A DNA stretch of 34,179 nucleotides, taken from the NCBI GenBank assembly GCA_947588875.1, contig CANPZK010000007.1, positions 1 through 34,179 of the forward strand. Reading direction: 5' to 3'. Numbering within the stretch: position 1 is the stretch's first letter; the number at the start of each line of letters is the position of its first letter. This document shows positions 7,424-16,110 of this stretch, piece after piece. Under the pieces are notes generated by a model, which saw only the letters and a list, made by a program, of their open reading frames with translations, searched no databases and was not told where the DNA came from. Source of the DNA: an uncultured Clostridia bacterium. Lineage in GTDB: Bacteria; Bacillota; Clostridia; Oscillospirales; Acutalibacteraceae. The position numbers and the translations under genes are program-made.

Positions 7424-8018
7424 AAAGGGCAGCGCGGTTATAATCTCCGGACCGTCGGGCTCGGGCAAGGGTACGACGGTCAAGGCGCTTTTAAAGGCGC
7501 GCGGCAGCGTCAGACTCTCCGTATCGGCCACCACAAGACAGCCAAGACCGGGCGAGGAGCACGGCAGAGAGTATTTCTTTTTGAGCAAAGAGGAATTTGA
7601 AAATAAGATAAAAAACGGCGAAATGCTCGAATATGCGCAGTACTGCGACAATCTCTACGGCACGCCGAGGGATTATATCGAGCGCTGTGTGTCGGGCGGC
7701 GAGGACGTTATCCTTGAAATCGACGTTCAGGGGGGAATGCAGGTCAAGAACAAGATGCCCGACGCCATTTCGATTTTTCTCATTCCGCCGGACAGAGCCA
7801 CGATTGAAAAGCGGCTGAGGGGCAGAGGCACCGAGAGCGAGGAGGTCATAGCCCAGCGCCTGAAAAAGGCGGACGAGGAGCTTGAATACGCGGACAAATA
7901 CGATTACATCGTTATTTGCGGCGAAATTGACAAATGCGTCGCGGATATACTCGGGATAATCGACAGCAAAAAGCTCGAAAGCGCAAATATGATTGATTAT
8001 GTAAAGGAGAATTTTTGA
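7416..8018 (+). CDS. gmk: Guanylate kinase
   Basis: Phosphorylates GMP (and dGMP) to GDP with ATP in the cytosol; about 200 aa, the usual length. The P-loop [11 protein letters not shown] is near the N-terminus, followed by [21 protein letters not shown] (GMP binding), then EIDVQGG and RLRGRGTE (lid). I chose the GTG at 7416: AAGGAGG lies eight bases upstream and the protein then starts [15 protein letters not shown]; an in-frame ATG at 7383 lacks such a site and would add eleven residues. The gene overlaps remA and is followed two bases later by rpoZ, so all are one transcription unit. Confidence 0.95.
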   Translation: MNKKGSAVIISGPSGSGKGTTVKALLKARGSVRLSVSATTRQPRPGEEHGREYFFLSKEEFENKIKNGEMLEYAQYCDNLYGTPRDYIERCVSGGEDVILEIDVQGGMQVKNKMPDAISIFLIPPDRATIEKRLRGRGTESEEVIAQRLKKADEELEYADKYDYIVICGEIDKCVADILGIIDSKKLESANMIDYVKENF

Positions 8019-8020
8019 TT

Positions 8021-8233
8021 ATGAGCAATATGATAAGACCGTCAATAGACGATATGCTGGCAAACAGAACTACAAGATACGCCCTTGTTGTCGGCGTTGC
8101 AAAGAGAGCGCGCGAAATTGCGGCGCAGTTTCAGGACGACGGAATAGTGACGGACGAAAAGCCCGTGCTGCTCGCGGTAGACGACTTTAAGCACCACCGT
8201 TACAGCATACTTGAGCCGGACGTAAATGACTGA
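8021..8233 (+). CDS. rpoZ: RNA polymerase omega subunit
   Basis: A 70-aa small subunit that helps assemble and stabilise the beta' subunit of RNA polymerase. MIRPSIDDMLANRTTRYALVV carries the conserved omega helix, and AKRAREI matches the second. It is directly downstream of gmk, its standard Firmicutes neighbour. The ATG at 8021 has AAAGGAGA ten bases upstream; a TTG at 8015 is in frame but too close to that site. Its end overlaps priA by 8 nt. In Bacillus coaBC would stand between rpoZ and priA; it is absent here. Confidence 0.93.
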   Translation: MSNMIRPSIDDMLANRTTRYALVVGVAKRAREIAAQFQDDGIVTDEKPVLLAVDDFKHHRYSILEPDVND

Positions 8234-10682
8234 ATCGTATAAAAAAATCTGCAAGGTGGCGGTTGAAAACGCCGCCTTTGGCTTTGACAGGCTCTTTGAC
8301 TACGAAATACCCGACGGCGCGGACGGCGCGGAGCTTGTCGGCAAAAGGGTGCTGGTTCCGTTCGGACGGTCGAAATACGCGCGTCAGGGCATCGTGTTTG
8401 AAGCGTGCGCGGCTGAAAAAAGGCAGGGGATAAGATTAAAAAAAATATCCTCCGTGCTCGACGGCGCGCCGCTGCTTTCAAGCGAGATGCTCCGCCTTGC
8501 CGAGTTTATGAAATCGCGGTTTTACTGCACATATTTCGAGGCGGCTAAGGCGATGCTGCCGGCGGGCTTTAATTTCAAGGTTAAAGAGGTATATACGGCG
8601 AGCGACGGTTTTTCCGCGGACGATTTGCCGGACGACCTGCGGCGGGCAGTGTTTTTATTCGTTAAAAGAATGAAAAAGCCCGTGACAAAGCAGGAGATAT
8701 GCGCGGCGTTCGAGCTTGAGGAAAACGCGGAGGTAATATCCGAGCTTGTGCGCTCGGGCGCATTGGAAACGAGCGAAAACGCCGTGAGGCGCGTCGGAGA
8801 CGCAAGCGAGAAGATGGTGACGCTCTGCGAATACGATGAGGATATAAGGCTTACGCCCAAACAGCGCGAGGTCGTTGAGCTGCTGAAAATGGCAGGGGAA
8901 ATTTCCTTAAAGGAAATAATATATTATACCGGCTACACAAAGGCGGTGACGGACGCGCTCGTAAAAAACGGGGTCGCCCACTACTACGACCGAGAGGTTA
9001 TAAAGCCTTATTACGGCGGCGAAGAGACAGAAGCCGCCGAGGATATAGTCCTTACACAGGAGCAAAGCAGAGCCTATGCGGGCCTTTGCGAAAAGTACGA
9101 GAGCCGTATGCCGTGCGTATCCCTGCTGTACGGAATCACCGGCTCGGGAAAAACATCAGTGTTTATGAAGCTGATAGAGCGAGTCCTCGGCGACGGCAGG
9201 GGCATAATAGTTATGGTGCCGGAGATAGCGCTGACCCCGCAGATGATTTCAAAATTCAAGGCGAGCTTCGGGAGCGACGTCGCGGTATTTCACAGCGCGC
9301 TCTCCCTTGGGGAAAGATTAAACGAGTGGAAACGCGTAAAAATGGGGCAGGCGCGGATAGCGATAGGAACGCGCAGCGCCGTTTTCGCCCCGATAGATAA
9401 GCTCGGGCTGATAATAATGGACGAGGAGCAGGAGCACACCTACAAATCCGAAAGCTCTCCGAGATACCACGCGAGGGACGTGGCGAAATTCCGCTGTAAG
9501 GAAAATTCGTGTATGCTGCTGCTGTCCTCAGCCACGCCGAGCATAGAGAGCTTTTATATGGCGAACAGGGGAGCGTATTCCCTGTTCACGCTGAGGAACC
9601 GCTACGGTTCGGCACAGCTTCCGCAGGTGCTGACGGCGGATATGAATATAGAGCAGGAGCAGGGAAACAAAAGCGTTATATCGTCGGTACTGCTAAAAAA
9701 TCTTAGGGATAACCTCGACGACGGCAAGCAGTCTATACTTCTCTTGAACCGGCGCGGCTACAATACATTCGCAGCCTGCCGCAAATGCAAGGAGGTCGTG
9801 ACCTGCCCGAACTGCTCGATATCCCTGACCTACCATTCGGCTAACAACCGGCTTATGTGCCACTACTGCGGATATTCGATGAGAATGACGGACGAATGTC
9901 CCTCGTGCCGCGAGCACGCCCTGCGCTTTTCCGGCACGGGAACGCAAAAGGCGGAGGAAACTTTGGCGGCTCTCCTGCCGGACGCGAGAATACTGCGGCT
10001 CGACGCGGACGCGACGATGAGAAAAAACTCGCACGAAACACTTCTCAATTCATTTAAAAACGGCGAGTATGACATTCTCGTCGGGACGCAAATGGTCGCA
10101 AAGGGGCTTGACTTTCCGAACGTCACCCTCGTCGGGGTCTTGGCCGCCGACCAGCTTTTGTACAGCGACGATTACCGCAGCTTTGAGCGCAGCTTTTCAC
10201 TGCTGACGCAGGTCGTCGGCAGAGCGGGGAGAGGCGAGTGCCCGGGCAGGGCGGTGATACAGACCTTTACGCCCGAGAGCTACGTTATAAGCCTTGCGGC
10301 GACTCAGGACTACGACGCGTTCTACGCCACAGAGATAGCGATGCGGCGCGGGCTTTTATATCCGCCGTTTTCCAAAATATGTATGATAGGCTTTGTCGGG
10401 ACGGACGAGCTGAAAACGGCGAACGCCGCGCGTGAGTGTACGCAAATTTTGTGCGGCATAGCGAGGGAAAAATACCCGTCCCTGCCGCTGAGAGTGCTGG
10501 GGCCGACTGCGGCGACGGTAAAAAAGGTAAGCAATAAATTCAGGTATAAGACCGTTTTAAAATATAAAAACAACGAGGATTTCCGCTCGATGCTCGCGCA
10601 GACGCTCACGGACTTCGGGAAGCTGAGCAAGTTTTCGGGAGTTACGGCTTATGTGGACGTCGATCCGGAATCCATACTTTAA
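8226..10682 (+). CDS. priA: Primosomal protein N' (replication restart helicase PriA)
   Basis: A superfamily 2 DNA helicase that recognises stalled replication forks and reloads the replisome; 818 aa, slightly longer than Bacillus PriA. An N-terminal 3' DNA-binding domain is present (FDYEIPD near residue 24, VLVPFGRSKYARQGIVFE). The helicase core has Walker A GITGSGKT at residues 303-310, MVPEIALTPQM, IGTRSAVFAP and the DExH-like MDEEQEHTYKSE. The zinc-binding insert shows paired CxxC motifs (CRKC, CPNC, CHYC, CPSC), and VGTQMVAKGLDFPNVTLVG is motif V. No truncation. It overlaps rpoZ, and def begins 13 nt after its stop. Confidence 0.96.
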   Translation: MTESYKKICKVAVENAAFGFDRLFDYEIPDGADGAELVGKRVLVPFGRSKYARQGIVFEACAAEKRQGIRLKKISSVLDGAPLLSSEMLRLAEFMKSRFYCTYFEAAKAMLPAGFNFKVKEVYTASDGFSADDLPDDLRRAVFLFVKRMKKPVTKQEICAAFELEENAEVISELVRSGALETSENAVRRVGDASEKMVTLCEYDEDIRLTPKQREVVELLKMAGEISLKEIIYYTGYTKAVTDALVKNGVAHYYDREVIKPYYGGEETEAAEDIVLTQEQSRAYAGLCEKYESRMPCVSLLYGITGSGKTSVFMKLIERVLGDGRGIIVMVPEIALTPQMISKFKASFGSDVAVFHSALSLGERLNEWKRVKMGQARIAIGTRSAVFAPIDKLGLIIMDEEQEHTYKSESSPRYHARDVAKFRCKENSCMLLLSSATPSIESFYMANRGAYSLFTLRNRYGSAQLPQVLTADMNIEQEQGNKSVISSVLLKNLRDNLDDGKQSILLLNRRGYNTFAACRKCKEVVTCPNCSISLTYHSANNRLMCHYCGYSMRMTDECPSCREHALRFSGTGTQKAEETLAALLPDARILRLDADATMRKNSHETLLNSFKNGEYDILVGTQMVAKGLDFPNVTLVGVLAADQLLYSDDYRSFERSFSLLTQVVGRAGRGECPGRAVIQTFTPESYVISLAATQDYDAFYATEIAMRRGLLYPPFSKICMIGFVGTDELKTANAARECTQILCGIAREKYPSLPLRVLGPTAATVKKVSNKFRYKTVLKYKNNEDFRSMLAQTLTDFGKLSKFSGVTAYVDVDPESIL

Positions 10683-10695
10683 GGGACGTGATAAA

Positions 10696-11181
10696 ATGGC
10701 GATAAGGAATATAGTAAAGGAGGGCGACCCGATACTGACAAAAAAGTGCCGTCGGGTCGAAAAATTTGACGACAGACTCTTTCAGCTTCTCGACGATATG
10801 AAGGAAACGCTGATACAGTCGGGCGGAGTCGGGCTTGCCGCGCCGCAGGTGGGAATACTGAAAAGGGTGGTCGTGATCTGCACCTCACAGGACAAGGTGG
10901 AGGAATTTATCAACCCCGAAATAATCGAAACGAGCGGCAATCAGCAGTCGGTCGAGGGGTGTCTTTCCTGCCCGGACATATGGGGCGTTACAAACCGCCC
11001 GATGAACGCCGTCATAAGGGCGTTTGACAGGAACGGAAACGAGTTCACGATGAGCGGCGAGGGTCTGCTCGCAAAGGCGTTCTGCCACGAATGCGACCAT
11101 CTCGACGGTATCCTCTTCACGAAATATATAATAAAAAGGATAAATCCCGCCGAGCTTGAGGAAAGGAAACAGAAGAAATAA
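10696..11181 (+). CDS. def: Peptide deformylase
   Basis: Metalloenzyme that removes the N-formyl group from new proteins; 161 aa. All three family motifs are present: GVGLAAPQVG, EGCLSCPD and HECDHLDG, giving the metal ligands Cys and two His and the catalytic Glu. The ATG at 10696 is preceded by AAGGGA and gives the expected start MAIRNIVKEGDPIL; an in-frame ATG at 10651 inside priA would add 15 odd residues. It pairs with fmt, which starts one base after the def stop: fmt adds the formyl group to initiator tRNA and def later removes it. Confidence 0.96.
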   Translation: MAIRNIVKEGDPILTKKCRRVEKFDDRLFQLLDDMKETLIQSGGVGLAAPQVGILKRVVVICTSQDKVEEFINPEIIETSGNQQSVEGCLSCPDIWGVTNRPMNAVIRAFDRNGNEFTMSGEGLLAKAFCHECDHLDGILFTKYIIKRINPAELEERKQKK

Positions 11182-11182
11182 T

Positions 11183-12100
11183 ATGAAGATTGTATTTATG
11201 GGTACTCCGGATTTTGCCATTCCCTGCCTTGAAAGCGTGATAAAGGCGGGACACGATGTGGCGGGGGTGTTTACTCAGCCGGATAAGCCCAAGGGCAGGG
11301 GGTATGCTCTCACTCCGCCGCCGGTCAAGGTCAAGGCGCGGGAATACGGCTTGACGGTTTATCAGCCGTCAACTCTGCGCGACGGCTCCGCGCTGTCGTA
11401 TTTAAAGGAGCTTGAGCCGGATTGCATAGTCGTCGTGGCATACGGCAAAATACTCCCGAAGGAGATAATCGAATTGCCGAAATTCGGCTGTATAAATATA
11501 CACGCATCTCTTCTCCCGAAATACAGGGGAGCCGCGCCCATACAGTGGAGCATAATAAACGGAGAGCGCGAAACCGGAGTTACCGCTATGTATATGGACG
11601 AGGGGCTCGACACGGGCGATATGATAATGAAAAAAAGCTGCGTTATAGGCGAAAACGAAACGGCGGGAGAGCTGCACGACAGGCTCTCGGCTCTGGGGGC
11701 GCAGATTCTTCCCGAAACGCTCCGCGCGCTTGAGGACGGCACGGCTGTGCGCGAAAAGCAGGACGGCTCCAAGTCGTGCTACGCCGCCATGCTCGATAAA
11801 TCGCTGTGCCAAATAGACTGGAGCCTGCCCGCCGAGGCGGTGCATAATAAGGTGAGGGGATTAAGCCCGTGGCCGACCGCAACAGCCGTGATAGACGGCA
11901 AAAGCGTAAAAATTCATAAAACGCGACTGTGCGAAAAAAGCGGCGCACCCGGCGAGATAATTTCACTCTCTCCGCTCACGGCGGCGTGCGGCAGCGGCAG
12001 CGTGATAATTGACGAGCTTCAGCCGCAGGGTAAAAAGCGAATGGACAGCCGTTCGTTTTTAAACGGACATAAACTCGCCGTCGGCGAATGCTTTGAGTGA
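11183..12100 (+). CDS. fmt: Methionyl-tRNA formyltransferase
   Basis: Transfers a formyl group from 10-formyltetrahydrofolate to methionyl-initiator tRNA; 305 aa. MKIVFMGTPDFAIPCLE is the standard N-terminus. The catalytic region INIHASLLPKYRGAAPIQWS contains the Asn-His pair and the SLLPKYRG loop, with the catalytic Asp in DEGLDTGDMI. The C-terminal tRNA-binding domain holds VRGLSPWPTA. It starts at the ATG at 11183, one base after def; no clear ribosome binding site is seen, so translation is probably coupled to def. The 140 nt that follow are A+T-rich and without a gene. Confidence 0.96.
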   Translation: MKIVFMGTPDFAIPCLESVIKAGHDVAGVFTQPDKPKGRGYALTPPPVKVKAREYGLTVYQPSTLRDGSALSYLKELEPDCIVVVAYGKILPKEIIELPKFGCINIHASLLPKYRGAAPIQWSIINGERETGVTAMYMDEGLDTGDMIMKKSCVIGENETAGELHDRLSALGAQILPETLRALEDGTAVREKQDGSKSCYAAMLDKSLCQIDWSLPAEAVHNKVRGLSPWPTATAVIDGKSVKIHKTRLCEKSGAPGEIISLSPLTAACGSGSVIIDELQPQGKKRMDSRSFLNGHKLAVGECFE

Positions 12101-12169
12101 ATAATTAATATTTAAAAGAATATTTCAAAGATACGCGCAGATATTTTTAAATGTACAAATAAAATAATC

Positions 12170-12196
12170 GCGAGTAAATAAATAGCGAGTAAATAA
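12170..12196. repeat. Short tandem repeat between fmt and the zinc peptidase gene
   Basis: GCGAGTAAATAA occurs twice, at 12170 and 12185, with a 15-nt period, inside the A+T-rich 140-nt gap after fmt. No confident promoter or terminator is visible around it. A ribosome binding site (GAGAGGAG) for the next gene follows at about 12227. Confidence 0.6.
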
Positions 12197-12240
12197 GCAA
12201 GGCAAGCGCTGAGTGCCGCAAGGCAGAGAGGAGAACAGCA

Positions 12241-12945
12241 ATGGGACTGTACTATTTTGACAGAACGTATATTATCTTCATTCTTCCCGCAGTGATTTTA
12301 TCGCTGATAGCGTCGTGCATGGTAAATATGAGGTTCAGCAAATACTCAAAAATACCGAACCGCAGAGGTATCACCGGTGCGCAGGCGGCTTATAACGTGT
12401 TGAGCGCGCACGGCGTTACCAACGTGAGGATAGAGCGCGTCAGGGGCAACCTTACGGACCACTTCGACCCGCGCACAAACACGATAAGGCTTTCCGACAA
12501 GGTGTACGACTGCTCGACGATAGCGGCGGTCGGGGTCGCGGCGCACGAGGCGGGTCACGCCGTCCAGCACGCGGTGGGTTATGTGCCGAACAAGATACGC
12601 TCGGCGATAGTCCCCGTGGTGAATATCGGCTCTAAGCTCTCGTGGATAGTTATAATAGTAGGTCTTGTATTGCCGGTGCAGTACGTTGCGGTGCTGTATA
12701 TAGGAATCGCGCTTTTCGCGCTGACGGTTCTGTTCTCAGTAGTCACTCTGCCGGTTGAATTTAACGCGAGCAGACGGGCGCTGCAAACGATAAAATCCAC
12801 AAATATGCTCAGCGCGGAGGACGAGTACTCCGGCGCGAGGGCGGTGCTGAGCGCGGCGGCTATGACGTATGTCGCGGCGGCGTTTTCGTCTGTTATGAAC
12901 CTGCTCAGACTGCTTGTCATCGCGAGCAGCAGAAACAGGAGATAA
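12241..12945 (+). CDS. Membrane zinc metallopeptidase, YugP family
   Basis: A 234-aa integral membrane protein of the neutral zinc metallopeptidase type 2 (YugP) family. The zinc site is AAHEAGHAVQHA, an HExxH-type motif. Hydrophobic segments lie at about residues 10-27 (IIFILPAVILSLIASC), 120-160 (two, including LSWIVIIVGLVLP) and near the C-terminus. The first gene upstream is fmt and the next is rsmB; clostridial genomes commonly carry this gene at exactly this place, while Bacillus does not. The substrate of the family is not firmly known. The start follows GAGAGGAG. The rsmB start lies one base past this gene's stop. Confidence 0.9.
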   Translation: MGLYYFDRTYIIFILPAVILSLIASCMVNMRFSKYSKIPNRRGITGAQAAYNVLSAHGVTNVRIERVRGNLTDHFDPRTNTIRLSDKVYDCSTIAAVGVAAHEAGHAVQHAVGYVPNKIRSAIVPVVNIGSKLSWIVIIVGLVLPVQYVAVLYIGIALFALTVLFSVVTLPVEFNASRRALQTIKSTNMLSAEDEYSGARAVLSAAAMTYVAAAFSSVMNLLRLLVIASSRNRR

Positions 12946-12946
12946 T

Positions 12947-14284
12947 ATGGGCGACGGTAGGAGAGCGTCGTTCAAGGCGCTTTATAATGTGCTTTTTAAA
13001 GGCGCGTATTCAAATATAGAGCTTAACAGAGCTATAAAAGCGGCGCAGCTTGACCGGCGCGATTCTGCGCTTGCGTCCGCGATTTTTTACGGAGTGCTCG
13101 AGCGGAAGCTGACGCTTGAGAGGATAATAAGGCAGTATTCGTCGGTGCCGTTTCGTAAGATAGAGGACAAGGTGCTGATAATACTCGAGCAGGCGCTGTA
13201 CCAGATGCTTTATCTCGACAAGATACCGGACAGCGCGGCGGTCAACGAGGCGGTAAAGGCGGCGAAGGCGATGCGGCTGTCAAAGTCGTCGGGCTTTATA
13301 AACGGCGTGCTGCGCTCGTTTTTGCGCGCGGACAAAAAATACAAAATGCCGGACAGGGAAAGAGAGCCGGACGATTACCTTTCGGTGAAATATTCCTGTC
13401 CAAAGGAAATAATAGAGATATTCAAAGCCTCATACGGCGGCGAAAAAGCCGAGAGCATACTGTGCGCCTCGCTCGGCAGACCGCCGGTAAGCGCGGCGGT
13501 GAACACGCTGAAAACAACCCCGCAGACGCTCATAGAGGAGCTCGGGCGCGAGGGCGTGAGCGCCCGACTGTCGCCGCTTGCAAAGAACTCGATAGAGCTG
13601 AGCGGGACAGGCTCGATAGAGGAGCTAAGCTGTTTTAAGCGCGGCGAGCTTTATATTCAGGACGAAGCGTCGCAGCTTGCATCCGAGATATTAAACCCTC
13701 AGCCCGGACAGCGCGTTATCGACGTTTGCGCCGCGCCCGGCGGCAAGAGCTTTAAATCGGCGATAATGATGCAAAACCGCGGCGAGGTCAATTCCTTTGA
13801 CCTTTACCCGCACAAGACCGAGCTGATCGCAAAAACAGCCGAAAGGCTCGGAATTTCCATTATACGCGCTTCTGTCAGAGACGCTCTCAAATCAGACGGG
13901 CAATTATTAGAGGCAGACAGAGTTATCTGCGACGTTCCCTGCTCGGGACTCGGCGTGTTGAGAAGAAAGCCCGAAATCAAATATAAAAATACCGGGGAGC
14001 TTGAACCGCTGCCGGAGCTGCAATACAGAATACTAATAAATTCTTCACAGCTTGTTAAAAAAGGCGGAGTATTATTATATTCTACCTGTACTTTAAATAA
14101 AAAAGAGAATAATGATATATGCGATAAATTTCTTTCCGAAAATAAGGGCTTTGAGCCGCTGGCGATAGATCTGCCCGACGGAGTGTCAAGGGAGATCGAC
14201 GAAAGGGAAAACTGCCTTACGCTGTTCCCGGGCGCTCACAATACGGACGGATTTTTTGTCGGCACGTTTATAAGGTGTGAATGA
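12947..14284 (+). CDS. rsmB: 16S rRNA (cytosine-967 C5)-methyltransferase RsmB
   Basis: S-adenosylmethionine-dependent methylase for C967 of 16S rRNA; 445 aa. An N-terminal NusB-like RNA-binding domain covers about residues 1-130. The catalytic fold has the SAM motif DVCAAPGGKS, the motif IV Cys in DVPCSGLGVLRRKPEI and the motif VI Cys in LLYSTCTLNKKEN, so both cysteines are present. The ATG at 12947 has AGGAG five bases upstream; an in-frame ATG at 12914 lies inside the previous gene. The stop overlaps rlmN by 4 nt (ATGA). The stretch at about 14030-14130 is unusually A+T-rich compared with the rest of the gene. Confidence 0.95.
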   Translation: MGDGRRASFKALYNVLFKGAYSNIELNRAIKAAQLDRRDSALASAIFYGVLERKLTLERIIRQYSSVPFRKIEDKVLIILEQALYQMLYLDKIPDSAAVNEAVKAAKAMRLSKSSGFINGVLRSFLRADKKYKMPDREREPDDYLSVKYSCPKEIIEIFKASYGGEKAESILCASLGRPPVSAAVNTLKTTPQTLIEELGREGVSARLSPLAKNSIELSGTGSIEELSCFKRGELYIQDEASQLASEILNPQPGQRVIDVCAAPGGKSFKSAIMMQNRGEVNSFDLYPHKTELIAKTAERLGISIIRASVRDALKSDGQLLEADRVICDVPCSGLGVLRRKPEIKYKNTGELEPLPELQYRILINSSQLVKKGGVLLYSTCTLNKKENNDICDKFLSENKGFEPLAIDLPDGVSREIDERENCLTLFPGAHNTDGFFVGTFIRCE

Positions 14285-15318
14285 TCTTGACGGATATTAA
14301 ATCACTCGGCATAGAGGCTCTTGAGGAAAGGCTCGCGGAAATGGGCGAGCCGAAATTCAGAGCGAAGCAGATTTTTTTATGGCTTCATCAAAAAAATATC
14401 GAAAATTTTGACGAAATGATGAATATTCCCAAAAATCTTAGGGAAAAATTGAAAGAAATTTATTACATATCTCATTCTGCTATTGAAAAAAAATTGATTT
14501 CTTGTTATGATAGTACAGTAAAATATCTTTTTTCGTTTAATGACGGAGAATGTGTCGAGGCTGTTTTGATGAGCTATCATCACGGCTATTCGGCGTGTAT
14601 ATCGACTCAGGCGGGCTGCAAAATGGGCTGTACGTTCTGCGCGACAGGTCAGGGCGGCTTTCGCCGGAACCTCACGGCGGGCGAAATGATTTCCCAGCTC
14701 CAGGCGATGGAGAGGGACGCCGGCGTGCGTATTTCAAACGTCGTGCTGATGGGAATGGGCGAACCGCTCGACAACTACGACAACGTGATAACCTTCCTCC
14801 GCCTTGCTTCAAGCGGGAGCGGAATGAATATAGGAATGCGCCATATAACCCTTTCCACCTGCGGGCTTGCCGATAAGATAAGGGAGCTTGCGAAGCTAAA
14901 GCTGCAAATAACGCTTTCGGTTTCGCTCCATGCGCCGAACGACGAGATACGCGGACGGACAATGCCCGTAAACAAGCGCTTTAACGTCGAAGAGCTTTTG
15001 GCGGCGTGCAGGGATTACTGCAAGACAACCGGCAGGCGGGTGACCTTTGAATACGCGATGATAAGCGGAGTGAACGATTCGCCCGATTGCGCAAGGGAAT
15101 TGGCGCAAAGGCTCAGTGGAATGCTCTGCCACGTCAATCTGATACCCGTAAACGAGGTTGAAAGGACGGGCTATAAGAGGAGCGGAAAAAAGAGCCTGAA
15201 CGATTTTTGCTCTTACCTCAATTCAAACGGAGTTCCGGCTACCGTTAGGAGAACGCTCGGGGCTGATATAAACGCCTCGTGCGGACAGCTCAGGGGAAAA
15301 TACGAAAAATCCCGGTGA
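14281..15318 (+). CDS. rlmN: 23S rRNA (adenine-2503 C2)/tRNA methyltransferase RlmN
   Basis: Radical SAM enzyme that methylates A2503 of 23S rRNA and A37 of some tRNAs; 345 aa. The iron-sulfur cysteines are C113, C117 and C120 in QAGCKMGCTFCATG. VVLMGMGEPLDNYDNV is the family GMGEP motif, and the C-terminal Cys in NASCGQLRG is the one that carries a methyl group in the mechanism. The start overlaps rsmB, indicating translational coupling. Codons for about residues 33-90 (14375-14560) are strikingly A+T-rich, near one quarter G+C in the 14401-14520 part, unlike the flanks; the protein sequence there is still normal for the family. Confidence 0.96.
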   Translation: MILTDIKSLGIEALEERLAEMGEPKFRAKQIFLWLHQKNIENFDEMMNIPKNLREKLKEIYYISHSAIEKKLISCYDSTVKYLFSFNDGECVEAVLMSYHHGYSACISTQAGCKMGCTFCATGQGGFRRNLTAGEMISQLQAMERDAGVRISNVVLMGMGEPLDNYDNVITFLRLASSGSGMNIGMRHITLSTCGLADKIRELAKLKLQITLSVSLHAPNDEIRGRTMPVNKRFNVEELLAACRDYCKTTGRRVTFEYAMISGVNDSPDCARELAQRLSGMLCHVNLIPVNEVERTGYKRSGKKSLNDFCSYLNSNGVPATVRRTLGADINASCGQLRGKYEKSR

Positions 15319-15357
15319 GCCTGATATACAGTCAATTTTACCAAAGGGGGTAACAGC

Positions 15358-16107
15358 TTGGAGGTATTTTTAAAAAGCGACATAGGCCTTGTAAGGTCGA
15401 CAAATCAAGACGCCTGCACCGGCGGAGTGTTCTCGGAAAATGCCGCCTGGGCTGTTGTTTGCGACGGAATGGGCGGAGCCAACGGAGGCAACATTGCAAG
15501 CTCCGTCGCGGTAAAGGAGATCTCAAAACGGCTCAAAAGAGGGTACCGTGACACGCTCTCCGACGACGAGCTTGTCGATTTGCTGACCGAGATAGTTCAA
15601 AAGGCGAACAGCAAGCTGTTTAAAATACAAAAGAACGACAAGGACCTGCGGGGCATGGGCACAACGGTAGAGCTTGTTGTGGTAAAGGACGGCAAAATAC
15701 ACGTCGTCCATGCGGGCGACAGCAGAGTGTACTGCATAAGGGGCCGCCGCATAAAGCAGCTCACGATGGACCACTCGGTCGTGCAGGAAATGGTCTTAAA
15801 GGGCGAGATAACAAGGGAACAGGCAATGGCTCACCCGAACAAAAATATAATAACGAGGGCGCTCGGAATATCTCAGGATATACACCTTGATTACATCGAG
15901 GGCGAGTTTAAAAACGGTGATTATGTTATAATCTGCACCGACGGCCTTTCAAACTATATAGAGCCCGCCGAGCTTGTGAGGATATCAAAGACTCACTTCG
16001 GCGAGGATTATACGCAAACGCTTGTTGACGCGGCAAAGGATTTAGGCGGAAGCGACAACATTACCGTTGCGGTGATAACAAATTCAACAGATTTGGGAGT
16101 GAATTAA
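15358..16107 (+). CDS. prpC: PP2C-type protein phosphatase (PrpC/Stp)
   Basis: Metal-dependent Ser/Thr phosphatase, 249 aa, that reverses phosphorylation by the adjacent PASTA kinase. PP2C motifs in order: SDIGLVRSTNQDA, VVCDGMGGANGG (metal-binding Asp and Gly), GDSRVY, ICTDGLSNY and GGSDNITV. There is no membrane segment, so the protein is cytosolic. The start is a TTG at 15358 with AAAGGGGG seven bases upstream; this gives the family-typical beginning MEVFLKSDIGLVRSTNQD. The kinase gene starts three bases after the stop. The pair prpC-prkC is conserved at this location in Firmicutes. Confidence 0.95.
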   Translation: MEVFLKSDIGLVRSTNQDACTGGVFSENAAWAVVCDGMGGANGGNIASSVAVKEISKRLKRGYRDTLSDDELVDLLTEIVQKANSKLFKIQKNDKDLRGMGTTVELVVVKDGKIHVVHAGDSRVYCIRGRRIKQLTMDHSVVQEMVLKGEITREQAMAHPNKNIITRALGISQDIHLDYIEGEFKNGDYVIICTDGLSNYIEPAELVRISKTHFGEDYTQTLVDAAKDLGGSDNITVAVITNSTDLGVN

Positions 16108-16110
16108 GGA

